In this document: positions 1 through 5,906 of the stretch, piece after piece
Layout of the letters: each line of letters begins with the position of its first letter
How positions within the stretch are numbered: the stretch's first letter is position 1
Source of the DNA: Bacteroidales bacterium
GTDB lineage: Bacteria > Bacteroidota > Bacteroidia > Bacteroidales > UBA932
DNA length: 5,906 bases
NCBI GenBank assembly: GCA_024683255.1
Contig: JAIKYL010000019.1
Coordinates: forward strand, 1-5,906
Direction: 5' to 3'
Program-made: the position numbers and the translations under genes
Notes under the pieces: model-generated
Database searches by the model: none
The model's input: the letters and a program-made list of their open reading frames with translations, nothing else
Told to the model about the DNA's origin: nothing

Positions 1-251
1 TGGGTTAAGACGCCCATTCCTGGGCCGACCTCCAAGACGGGGGAACACGGTTCCCCCGAACCCCCTGCGGCCTCAAGGCCCTTTCCGTCTTTCTCAGAAA
101 GACACGGGCACGGCCGGGCGTCTGATGACGCCATCGCTTCGCTCCAGCCCTTCGTGGGAAAGGGAGTGATAAGCGCGTTCACTATGGCGCGGGCCACTTT
201 CTGGTCCGTTAGGAAATGCTGCCCGAGGGCCTTTTTTGCGCGAACTTCCAT
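1..251 (-). CDS. rsmA: 16S rRNA (adenine1518/1519-N6)-dimethyltransferase RsmA/KsgA, 5' part only
   Basis: This is the N-terminal 83 codons of RsmA (KsgA), the SAM-dependent enzyme that dimethylates two adjacent adenines near the 3' end of 16S rRNA during late 30S assembly. The reading frame runs leftward off the window. The start at 251 gives the family's opening: KKALGQHFLTD at residues 6-16, then the SAM-binding motif I, VLEVGPGMGVLT, at residues 72-83. The frame is open upstream of this ATG but has no earlier ATG. In E. coli KsgA the GQ of GQNFL lies 27 residues before the motif-I acidic residue; here the distance is 64. About 37 extra residues therefore sit in frame at roughly 33-71, rich in Gly, Ser, Pro and Cys and unlike RsmA. 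The rest of the catalytic domain lies outside the window, so whether the gene is intact is unknown. It is divergent from aspS. Identification is firm; activity is inferred. Confidence 0.87.
   Translation of the reverse strand, partial: MEVRAKKALGQHFLTDQKVARAIVNALITPFPTKGWSEAMASSDARPCPCLSEKDGKGLEAAGGSGEPCSPVLEVGPGMGVLT
39..155 (-). repeat. In-frame hairpin-rich insertion within rsmA
   Basis: This stretch encodes the roughly 37-39 residues of RsmA that have no counterpart in the usual family spacing. It is packed with short perfect inverted repeats. A 9-bp stem with a 3-nt loop spans 38-58 (CGGGGGAAC / GTTCCCCCG). A 4-bp stem lies at 69-80. An 8-bp stem with a 1-nt loop spans 87-103 (GTCTTTCT / AGAAAGAC). 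A 6-bp stem with a 4-nt loop spans 117-132 (GGCGTC / GACGCC). The sequence TCGCTTCGCTC at 134-144 (GAGCGAAGCGA in the rsmA sense) is also present in the murB insertion. The ends are estimated from protein spacing, not from clear terminal repeats, so they may be off by 10-15 bases. It reads through without a stop. A dispersed palindromic element is the best explanation; a lineage-specific loop is the alternative. Confidence 0.6.
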
Positions 252-271
252 AGAAATAATGCTTCCGGATA

Positions 272-279
272 CAAAGATA
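272..279 (-). promoter_or_regulatory. Probable Bacteroidetes-type -7 box for rsmA
   Basis: Read on the minus strand, 279-272 is TATCTTTG, a full match to the Bacteroidetes -7 consensus TAnnTTTG. A TTTG that could be the -33 element lies at 306-303, but the 23-nt spacing is slightly longer than the usual 19-21. Transcription would begin near 266, leaving a leader of about 15 nt before the ATG at 251. No Shine-Dalgarno sequence is visible, as is normal for this phylum. Confidence 0.45.
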
Positions 280-329
280 GCAAATAATTCATTCCTTATT
301 ATCAAAGCCGTTTATCCGGAAATAATTGC

Positions 330-337
330 TATTTTTG
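330..337 (+). promoter_or_regulatory. Probable Bacteroidetes-type -7 box for aspS (and possibly murB-metH)
   Basis: TATTTTTG at 330-337 matches the Bacteroidetes -7 consensus TAnnTTTG and lies in the AT-rich divergent region 252-375. A start near 343 would give a leader of about 30 nt. I see no good TTTG -33 partner at the expected distance. The bases just before the ATG at 376 are A-rich (AAAAACAATATAAACT) with no Shine-Dalgarno, typical of Bacteroidetes translation starts. It may serve the whole aspS-murB-metH series. Confidence 0.42.
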
Positions 338-375
338 TAGTTTGTAAAAGAGAAGATACAAAAACAATATAAACT

Positions 376-2148
376 ATGTACAGAACCAAGACATGCGGAG
401 AACTTCGCATTGAGAACAAAGGGCAGCAGGTCACCCTGGCCGGCTGGGTCCAGAAAGCCCGCAAACTGGGCGGCATGACCTTCATTGACCTCAGGGACCG
501 TTACGGCATTACACAGCTGGTAGTTGAGGCCGATGCCCCCGCAGAGCTGGTGGATGTGGCCACCTCCCTGGGCCGTGAATTCGTGATCCAGGTAACCGGA
601 GAAGTGGTGGAGCGCCAGGCCAAGAACGCCAAGATGCCCACCGGAGACATTGAGATCAAGGTATCGGCCATCAATATCCTCAACAAGAGCGTTACCCCGC
701 CCTTCACCATTGAGGACGAGAGCGACGGCGGAGAGGACCTCCGGATGAAATACCGTTATCTTGACCTTAGGCGCAATCCCCTGAAGAACGCCCTCATGCT
801 TCGTCACCGGATTGCCCACGAGGTGCGGAACTATCTGGACGACAAGGGCTTCATGGAAATTGAAACCCCTTACCTCATCAAGTCCACCCCGGAAGGCGCC
901 CGTGACTTTGTGGTTCCTTCCCGCATGAATCCCGGCCAGTTCTACGCCCTGCCGCAGAGCCCCCAGACCTTCAAGCAGCTCCTCATGGTGGCCGGTTACG
1001 ACCGCTATTTCCAGATTGTCCGCTGCTTCCGTGACGAGGACCTCCGGGCCGACCGTCAGCCGGAATTCACCCAGATAGACTGCGAGATGTCCTTCGTGGA
1101 GCAGGAAGACGTCCTGAATACCTTCGAAGGGATGATGCGCACGCTCTTCAAGAACGTGCTGGACGTGGAAATTCCCAACCCGCTTCCGCGCATGACCTGG
1201 TACCATGCCATGGACAACTACGGATCCGACAAGCCGGATGTGCGCTTTGGCATGACCATCCATGAGCTCACGGAAGTGGCTAAAGGCAAGGGCTTTGGCG
1301 TGCTGGACGATGCCGCCTACATCGGCGCCATCTGCGTCCCCGGCGCTGCCGAATACACCCGCAAGCAGATTGACGAACTCACAGAATGGGTCAAGCGCCC
1401 GCAGGTGGGTGCCAAGGGCCTCATCTACATCCGAGTAAATGCCGACGGCTCCTTCAAGAGCTCCATAGACAAGTTCTACGGGGCCGATGACCTTGCGCGT
1501 ATCGCCGCCGCCGCCGAGGCCAAGCCCGGCGACCTCATTCTTATGATGAGCGGAGCCAACATGCGTAAAGTCCAGACCATGCTGGGCGTCCTCCGTCTGG
1601 AGATGGGCGGCCGCCTGGGCTACCGGGATTCCAAGGTCTTCGCACCCCTGTGGATTGTGGACTTCCCGCTCCTGGAGTGGGACGACGAAACGCAGCGTTT
1701 CTACGCCATGCATCACCCCTTCACCGCCCCCAAGCCGGAGCACGAGAAGTGGTTCTACAGCAATGAGAAGGCCGATCTGGAACGCGTCTGCGCCAACGCC
1801 TACGACTTCGTGCTCAACGGCAACGAACTGGGCGGCGGCTCCATCCGTATCCACAATGCCGATATGCAGAAGCGCATGTTCGAGGTGCTGGGAATCGGCC
1901 CGGAAGAGGCCGAGTACAAATTCGGCTTCATCATCAATGCCTTCAAGTTCGGCGCCCCGCCGCACGGCGGCCTGGCCTTCGGCTTCGACCGCGTGTGCGC
2001 CCTCATGGGCGGCCAGGACACCATCCGGGACTACATCGCGTTCCCTAAGAACAATCAGGGTCGCGATGTGATGATTGACAGCCCTTCCCAGATTGACCAG
2101 GCCCAGCTTGACGAACTCCAGATTGCCCTAAACGTCAAGGCTGAATAA
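376..2148 (+). CDS. aspS: Aspartyl-tRNA synthetase (class II, bacterial type)
   Basis: AspS charges tRNA-Asp with aspartate using ATP in the cytoplasm. The 590-residue length is normal for the bacterial type. An N-terminal OB-fold anticodon-binding domain occupies about 1-105 ([11 protein letters not shown] at 23-33, then FIDLRDR). The class II core follows, with motif 1 around [20 protein letters not shown], motif 2 [18 protein letters not shown] from 218 (Arg219) and motif 3 [10 protein letters not shown] at 531-540 (Arg539). The bacterial GAD insertion domain lies between motifs 2 and 3, roughly 285-410. Leu31 sits where nondiscriminating AspRS enzymes usually have His, which suggests, without proving, a form specific for tRNA-Asp. 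The C-terminal [14 protein letters not shown] region resembles Bacteroidetes AspS. The ATG at 376 begins the expected [10 protein letters not shown]. It is first in the rightward series, with no insertion, frameshift or missing motif. Confidence 0.98.
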   Translation: MYRTKTCGELRIENKGQQVTLAGWVQKARKLGGMTFIDLRDRYGITQLVVEADAPAELVDVATSLGREFVIQVTGEVVERQAKNAKMPTGDIEIKVSAINILNKSVTPPFTIEDESDGGEDLRMKYRYLDLRRNPLKNALMLRHRIAHEVRNYLDDKGFMEIETPYLIKSTPEGARDFVVPSRMNPGQFYALPQSPQTFKQLLMVAGYDRYFQIVRCFRDEDLRADRQPEFTQIDCEMSFVEQEDVLNTFEGMMRTLFKNVLDVEIPNPLPRMTWYHAMDNYGSDKPDVRFGMTIHELTEVAKGKGFGVLDDAAYIGAICVPGAAEYTRKQIDELTEWVKRPQVGAKGLIYIRVNADGSFKSSIDKFYGADDLARIAAAAEAKPGDLILMMSGANMRKVQTMLGVLRLEMGGRLGYRDSKVFAPLWIVDFPLLEWDDETQRFYAMHHPFTAPKPEHEKWFYSNEKADLERVCANAYDFVLNGNELGGGSIRIHNADMQKRMFEVLGIGPEEAEYKFGFIINAFKFGAPPHGGLAFGFDRVCALMGGQDTIRDYIAFPKNNQGRDVMIDSPSQIDQAQLDELQIALNVKAE

Positions 2149-2149
2149 C

Positions 2150-2176
2150 GTCATGCCCGGCCCTGACCGGGCATCT
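2150..2176 (+). repeat. Small hairpin repeat between aspS and murB
   Basis: Nearly the whole 32-bp gap between aspS and murB is a hairpin. ATGCCCGG at 2153-2160 pairs perfectly with CCGGGCAT at 2167-2174 around the loop CCCTGA. It is framed as GTCAT...ATCT over 27 nt, the same frame and size as the repeat inside murB at 2398-2423. No T-run follows it, so it is not a standard intrinsic terminator. It resembles small dispersed REP-like repeats that I recall from many bacterial genomes; copy number here cannot be judged from one window. Confidence 0.6.
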
Positions 2177-2180
2177 CCCT

Positions 2181-3359
2181 ATGATCAAGCGCATACCCTC
2201 ATATGACCTTTCCAACCGGAACACCTTCCGGATGCGGGTCAGGTGTGCCTTGTATGTGGAGCTCACGGAGGAGGCCGATCTGGAAGCCCTGGACTGGAAC
2301 GCCCTGCCCCAGCCCGTAATGGTAATGGGCGGAGGCTCCAACCTCCTATTTACCAAAGACTTTCCCGGCACAGTGTTGCATGTTTCCATGGCAGATTGTC
2401 ATTCTGAGCAAAGCGAAGAATCTGTTTTTGTAACTTGTGGAGCAGGCGTCGTTTTCGATGACTTCTGCGCTTGGGCTGCGGAGGAGGGCCTTTGGGGTCC
2501 GGAGAATCTGTCGCTCATACCGGGAGAAGTGGGGGCATCGGCCGTGCAGAATATTGGCGCATACGGTGTGGAGGCTAAGGACATCATTGCAGAAATCCGG
2601 GCCTGGGACCGCCTCGAAGGCCGATTTGTGACCATTGACCCAGCCGACTGCGCTTACGGTTACCGCACTTCAAAATTCAAAACGGAGTGGAAAGGCCGCT
2701 ATATTATCACGGCTGTTACCTACCGCCTAAGCTATATCCCCCAGCCCAAACTGGACTACGGCGGTGTCCGAAAGGCGCTGGAAGCGAGAGGAGTAGCGGT
2801 GGGGGCTCCGGGGGACTCCGTTCGCTTCGCTCTCTCCGGCCCCTCCCACTGTCCGGCTCGTCCGCAGAGCGAACGGCCAGCCAGCGGGCCCCTCCCCCTA
2901 TACTCGTCCGGGGGTGGACAAGCCCCCGGAGCCCCCACCGCTACTCCTCTGACCCCGCAGCTCATCCGGAATACCATCATTGACATCCGGAACCAGAAGC
3001 TGCCGGATCCGGAGGAGATTGGCAGTGCCGGGAGCTTTTTCTGCAATCCGGTAATCTCCAAGGAGCATTTCCAGCGCATTGTGGCCATTGCACAGGAGGA
3101 AAACGGGCCGGACTATCAGGTGCCGCATTTTGAGGTGGGAGACCAGATTAAGGTGCCTGCTGCCTGGATGATTGACCAGTGCGGTTTCAAAGGCGCCGTG
3201 AACGGTGGCGCGCAGGTGTATCCCAAGCAGCCGCTGGTCATCGTGAACGCCAGCGGGAGCGCTACGCCGGAGGAGATCATCGGCCTGGAAAAGCGTGTAA
3301 TTGACACCATTGCCGCCAAATACGGCATTACCCTCCATCCGGAGGTGGAGCACGTCTAG
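2181..3359 (+). CDS. murB: UDP-N-acetylenolpyruvoylglucosamine reductase MurB with in-frame repeat insertions
   Basis: MurB is the cytoplasmic FAD enzyme that reduces UDP-GlcNAc-enolpyruvate to UDP-MurNAc with NADPH, the second step of peptidoglycan precursor synthesis. The FAD-binding GGGSNLL lies at 50-56 and IPGEVGASAVQNIGAYGVE at 113-131. Residues matching E. coli Arg159, Ser229 and Glu325 are all present: Arg162 (GYRTS), the proton donor Ser285 (GSAGSFF) and Glu388 (HPEVE). The protein is 392 residues against 342 in E. coli. The excess lies almost entirely between Arg162 and Ser285, 123 apart instead of 70. That gap contains about 53 Gly/Pro/Ala/Ser-rich residues (about 204-257) encoded by an inverted-repeat element. 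A second repeat, CHSEQSEES, occupies 73-81 in a normally variable loop. All catalytic residues stay in frame, so I infer a functional enzyme. It lies 32 bp after aspS and 4 bp before metH. Confidence 0.95.
   Translation: MIKRIPSYDLSNRNTFRMRVRCALYVELTEEADLEALDWNALPQPVMVMGGGSNLLFTKDFPGTVLHVSMADCHSEQSEESVFVTCGAGVVFDDFCAWAAEEGLWGPENLSLIPGEVGASAVQNIGAYGVEAKDIIAEIRAWDRLEGRFVTIDPADCAYGYRTSKFKTEWKGRYIITAVTYRLSYIPQPKLDYGGVRKALEARGVAVGAPGDSVRFALSGPSHCPARPQSERPASGPLPLYSSGGGQAPGAPTATPLTPQLIRNTIIDIRNQKLPDPEEIGSAGSFFCNPVISKEHFQRIVAIAQEENGPDYQVPHFEVGDQIKVPAAWMIDQCGFKGAVNGGAQVYPKQPLVIVNASGSATPEEIIGLEKRVIDTIAAKYGITLHPEVEHV
2397..2423 (+). repeat. Short dispersed-type repeat read in frame as CHSEQSEES in murB
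   Basis: These 27 nt encode MurB residues 73-81. ATTCT (2401-2405) pairs with AGAAT (2417-2421). Inside them GA faces GA and GC faces GC around an AAA loop, giving a small hairpin with tandem G-A mismatches. The core GAGCAAAGCGA (2406-2416) differs by one base from GAGCGAAGCGA, found in the rsmA insertion and, on the opposite strand, in the large murB element. From memory, peptides of the CHSERSEES type recur in predicted proteins of many bacteria because this repeat is widespread; I could not search to confirm it. It falls in a loop between strands of the FAD-binding domain, where length varies in MurB. Confidence 0.62.
2787..2950 (+). mobile_element. 164-bp palindromic (MITE-like) element with perfect 28-bp terminal inverted repeats inside murB
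   Basis: The arms at 2787-2814 and 2923-2950 are exact reverse complements over 28 bp, beginning AGAGGAGTAGCGG and its complement. Pairing stops on both sides. Within it, CCGTTCGCT (2818-2826) and AGCGAACGG (2868-2876) form a second inverted repeat. GGCCCCTCCC occurs twice (2838-2847 and 2887-2896). TCCGGGGG (2907-2914) can pair locally with CCCCCGGA (2923-2930), competing with the long stem. The element supplies about 53 residues that other MurB proteins lack, with no stop in the murB frame. No transposase is encoded and no target duplication is obvious, so movement would depend on an outside enzyme. It could equally be a non-mobile palindromic repeat comparable with Rickettsia palindromic elements. 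Confidence 0.75.
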
Positions 3360-3363
3360 ACTT

Positions 3364-5906
3364 ATGGAACTTCGGGAAGAGATAGGACGCCGAATCCTCC
3401 TTCTGGACGGCGCCATGGGAACCATGATTCAGCGGCAGGCGCCGCCGGAGAGTGATTGGCATGGCAACCCGGAGATGCTCAACCTTTCCCGTCCGGAGCT
3501 CATCCGGAGCATCCACCGCGCATACATAGACGCCGGGGCCGATATAATAGAGACCAATTCCTTCAGTGCCAACGCCATCTCCCAGGCCGAATTCGGCTGT
3601 GCCCAAAAGGCCGGGACCATGGCCCGGGAAGCCGCCCGGATAGCCCGGGAAGCGGCCGATGATGCGCCCCGCAAAGTTTGGGTGGCCGGCAGTGTGGGCC
3701 CCACCACGCATTCCCTGAGCCTGGCCTCCGATGTGGACAGAAGCGCTTGGCGTCCATACAGTTTCGACGATTTCGCCGCGGCTTTCCGGGAGCAGATAGC
3801 AGGCCTGGTGGAAGGCGGCGTGGACTGCCTCCTGCTGGAAACCGGCTTTGACGCCCTCAACACCAAAGCCATGCTTTACGCCGCCGCGGAGTGGGACATT
3901 CCCGTGATGATATCGGCCACATCGGCCGACCGCAGCGGCAGAACCCTTACCGGCCAAACCCTGGAGGCCTATTTCACGGCCGTTCGGCGGGATAACTTGC
4001 TGGCCTTCGGGATCAACTGCTCGCTGGGGCCCAAGGACATGCGTCCGCTGCTGGAAGAGGTGGCCCGCTTTGCCGATGTCCCCGTCCTCTGCTACCCCAA
4101 TGCCGGCCTTCCGGACGAGATGGGCCGCTACACCCTGGGCCCGGAGGAAATGGCCGATGCCATGGAGCCGATGCTACCGCATGTGAACATCATTGGCGGC
4201 TGTTGCGGAACTACGCCGGAACACATCCGGGCTTTGGCCGCACTGATTGAAAACCGCCTGCCCCGTCCGCTTCCGAAAAAGGAGAAACGCCTCAAAGTGA
4301 GCGGGTTGGAAGCCGTGACGGTGGATCCGGAAAACAACTTCACCAACATTGGCGAACGCACCAACGTGGCCGGTTCCCGCAAGTTTGCGCGCCTTATTGC
4401 CGGCGGTCAGTACGAGGAAGCCCTGCAGGTGGCGGCGCAGCAGATAGAAGGCGGCGCCGGGGTCATTGACATCAACATGGACGACGCCATGCTGGATGCC
4501 CCCAAGGAAATGGAAACCTTCCTCCGGTACATCTCCGGAGACCCTGCGGTGGCCCGGGCGGCCGTCATGATAGATTCCTCTCATTGGGAAGCAGTGCTCT
4601 CCGGCCTAAAAAACGCCCAGGGCAAGTGTATCGTGAACTCCATCTCCCTCAAGGAAGGGGCCGATGCGTTCGTGAAGAAAGCTTTGGAAATCAAGCGCCT
4701 GGGTGCCGCCATGGTGGTGATGGCCTTTGACGAGGAAGGCCAGGCCACCACCTTCAAAAGAAAGACGGAAATCTGCGCCCGCAGTTACAAACTCCTCACG
4801 GAGGCGGGTATTGAGCCAAAAGATATCATCTTTGACTGCAATGTGCTGTCGGTGGGTACCGGCATTGCCGAACATGCCCGCTACGGCATAGATTTCATAG
4901 ACGCCGTGCGCTGGATTAAGGCCAACCTGTCCGGCTGCTATACCTCCGGCGGCATCTCCAACCTGTCCTTTGCCTTCCGCGGCAACAATCCTGTCCGGGA
5001 AGCCATGCATGCTGTTTTCCTGTATCATGCCGTGCAGGCGGGGCTGGACATGGGCATTGTGAACCCGGGCCTGCTGCTGCCTTATGATGCGGTGGAACCG
5101 GCTCTGCGCCAGGCGGTTGAAGATGTAATCCTGTGCAAGGACCCCGGTGCCACGGAGCGCTTGCTGGAGCTGGCCGCCAAGGTTACGGCCGATGCCGCCG
5201 GCGAAAAGACGGTGACCCAGGCCCCGGACGCCACCCCGGCCGAAAAGATATCGGCCTGCCTGCTGCAGGGACGCAGCGAAGGCCTGGCCGAAGCGGTGCT
5301 GCAGGAACTGGAATCCCTGGGCAGCGCCGTGAAAGTGATTGAGGGTCCGCTCATGAGCGCCATGGAAGAAGTGGGACGGCTCTTCGGGGAAGGCAAGATG
5401 TTTCTGCCGCAAGTGGTCAAGAGCGCCAAGGTAATGAGGGAAGCCGTAAGCGTGCTGGAACCTCATTTCAAGGCCGAGGAAAACACCGCCGGCAAGCCCA
5501 GGGTGGTGATGGCCACGGTAAAAGGCGACGTACACGACATAGGGAAAAACATCACCGGAATAGTACTGGGCTGCAACGGCTTTGACGTGACGGACCTGGG
5601 GGTGATGGTGGACAAGGAAACCATCCTGGAAGCGGCCGAAAGGGAAGGCGCCTTCGCCATAGCCGTAAGCGGACTCATTACGCCCAGCCTGTTCCAGATG
5701 GAAGAGCTTTGCCGGGAAATGGCCCGCCGGGGACTTTCCACGCCGCTTTTTGTGGGCGGAGCCACCACATCGGCCCTTCATACCGCCGTGAAGCTGGCGC
5801 CGCTGTATGGGCACGTTTTCCATGGGAGCGACGCATCTGTATCGGCCGTCCTCCTAAAGCGCTACCTTTCCAATCCGGAGGCTTTTGAGGCGCAGCAGCA
5901 TGAGGC
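3364..5906 (+). CDS. metH: Cobalamin-dependent methionine synthase MetH, 3' end beyond the window
   Basis: MetH moves a methyl group from methyltetrahydrofolate through cobalamin to homocysteine, making methionine. The 847 visible codons cover three of the usual four modules. The homocysteine domain (1 to about 300) has LLDGAMGTMIQR at 13-24 and the zinc ligands Cys219, Cys280 and Cys281 (FGINCS, GGCCGTTP). The pterin-binding domain (about 315-595) has NFTNIGERTN at 325-334 and GGISNLSFAFRG from 529. The B12 cap starts near 620. The B12 Rossmann domain has DVHDIG with Asp722 and the cobalt ligand His724, and Ser769 and Ser775 match E. coli Ser804 and Ser810. The AdoMet reactivation domain, if present, is outside. 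The homocysteine domain is slightly shorter than in E. coli. The ATG at 3364 is 4 bp after murB with no Shine-Dalgarno at usable distance; no cobalamin or SAM riboswitch can fit there. Confidence 0.97.
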   Translation, partial: MELREEIGRRILLLDGAMGTMIQRQAPPESDWHGNPEMLNLSRPELIRSIHRAYIDAGADIIETNSFSANAISQAEFGCAQKAGTMAREAARIAREAADDAPRKVWVAGSVGPTTHSLSLASDVDRSAWRPYSFDDFAAAFREQIAGLVEGGVDCLLLETGFDALNTKAMLYAAAEWDIPVMISATSADRSGRTLTGQTLEAYFTAVRRDNLLAFGINCSLGPKDMRPLLEEVARFADVPVLCYPNAGLPDEMGRYTLGPEEMADAMEPMLPHVNIIGGCCGTTPEHIRALAALIENRLPRPLPKKEKRLKVSGLEAVTVDPENNFTNIGERTNVAGSRKFARLIAGGQYEEALQVAAQQIEGGAGVIDINMDDAMLDAPKEMETFLRYISGDPAVARAAVMIDSSHWEAVLSGLKNAQGKCIVNSISLKEGADAFVKKALEIKRLGAAMVVMAFDEEGQATTFKRKTEICARSYKLLTEAGIEPKDIIFDCNVLSVGTGIAEHARYGIDFIDAVRWIKANLSGCYTSGGISNLSFAFRGNNPVREAMHAVFLYHAVQAGLDMGIVNPGLLLPYDAVEPALRQAVEDVILCKDPGATERLLELAAKVTADAAGEKTVTQAPDATPAEKISACLLQGRSEGLAEAVLQELESLGSAVKVIEGPLMSAMEEVGRLFGEGKMFLPQVVKSAKVMREAVSVLEPHFKAEENTAGKPRVVMATVKGDVHDIGKNITGIVLGCNGFDVTDLGVMVDKETILEAAEREGAFAIAVSGLITPSLFQMEELCREMARRGLSTPLFVGGATTSALHTAVKLAPLYGHVFHGSDASVSAVLLKRYLSNPEAFEAQQHE

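Noticed and set aside
1..251. rsmA as a pseudogene
   Set aside because: The insertion keeps the frame and both flanking motifs are intact, so there is no evidence of disruption in the visible part. The remainder is outside the window.
154..372. Small plus-strand open frame of 72 codons before aspS
   Set aside because: Its first part is antisense to rsmA and the rest crosses the promoter region; there is no start context or motif that supports it.
289..1965. Open frame of 558 codons on the minus strand opposite aspS
   Set aside because: It lies wholly antisense to a clear AspS, has a composition typical of a reverse-complement reading of GC-rich coding DNA (many His, Gly, Val), and shows no recognisable domain. 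The high third-position GC of aspS explains the absence of stops.
2153..2174. Intrinsic terminator after aspS
   Set aside because: The hairpin has a good stem but is followed by CTCCCTATG, with no T-run, and murB starts 6 nt later. It is better read as a repeat in a transcribed spacer.
2787..2950. CRISPR array or group II intron in murB
   Set aside because: There are two inverted arms rather than several direct repeats with spacers, and at 164 bp with an open reading frame it is far too short for a group II intron.
3360..3363. Cobalamin or SAM riboswitch controlling metH
   Set aside because: Only 4 bp separate murB and metH, and the preceding DNA is conserved MurB coding sequence, leaving no room for a leader aptamer.
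4606..5823. Open frame of 405 codons on the minus strand opposite metH
   Set aside because: Antisense to conserved MetH modules, His/Gly-rich shadow composition and no recognisable motif. metH accounts for this DNA.

Overview
The window looks like a chromosomal housekeeping segment from a fairly GC-rich member of the Bacteroidota, probably Bacteroidales. I infer this from three things. The AspS C-terminus and MurB sequence look Bacteroidetes-like from memory. Both divergent promoters carry TAnnTTTG -7 boxes. No start codon has a convincing Shine-Dalgarno sequence in front of it. The assignment was not confirmed by any search.

Layout: the 5' part of rsmA (ksgA, 16S rRNA adenine dimethyltransferase) runs leftward off the window from position 251. 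A 124-bp AT-rich divergent promoter region (252-375) follows. Three genes then run rightward in a tight series: aspS (aspartyl-tRNA synthetase, 376-2148), a 32-bp gap holding a small hairpin repeat, murB (UDP-N-acetylenolpyruvoylglucosamine reductase, 2181-3359), and, after 4 bp, metH (cobalamin-dependent methionine synthase, 3364 to beyond the window end). The three probably share transcription. Their functions (tRNA charging, cell-wall precursor synthesis, one-carbon/methionine metabolism) are not one pathway, so this is a housekeeping operon by position only.

The striking feature is that conserved genes have been expanded in frame by repeat-like DNA. murB contains a 164-bp element bounded by perfect 28-bp inverted repeats, adding about 53 residues between its catalytic Arg and Ser. 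murB also contains a 27-nt repeat read as CHSEQSEES. rsmA contains a hairpin-rich insertion of about 37 residues just before its SAM-binding motif. All three insertions carry the core GAGCGAAGCGA on one strand or the other, with one mismatch in the small murB repeat. A related small hairpin with the same GTCAT...ATCT frame lies between aspS and murB. The situation resembles the Rickettsia palindromic elements, which insert in frame into protein genes. aspS and the visible part of metH show no such insertions.
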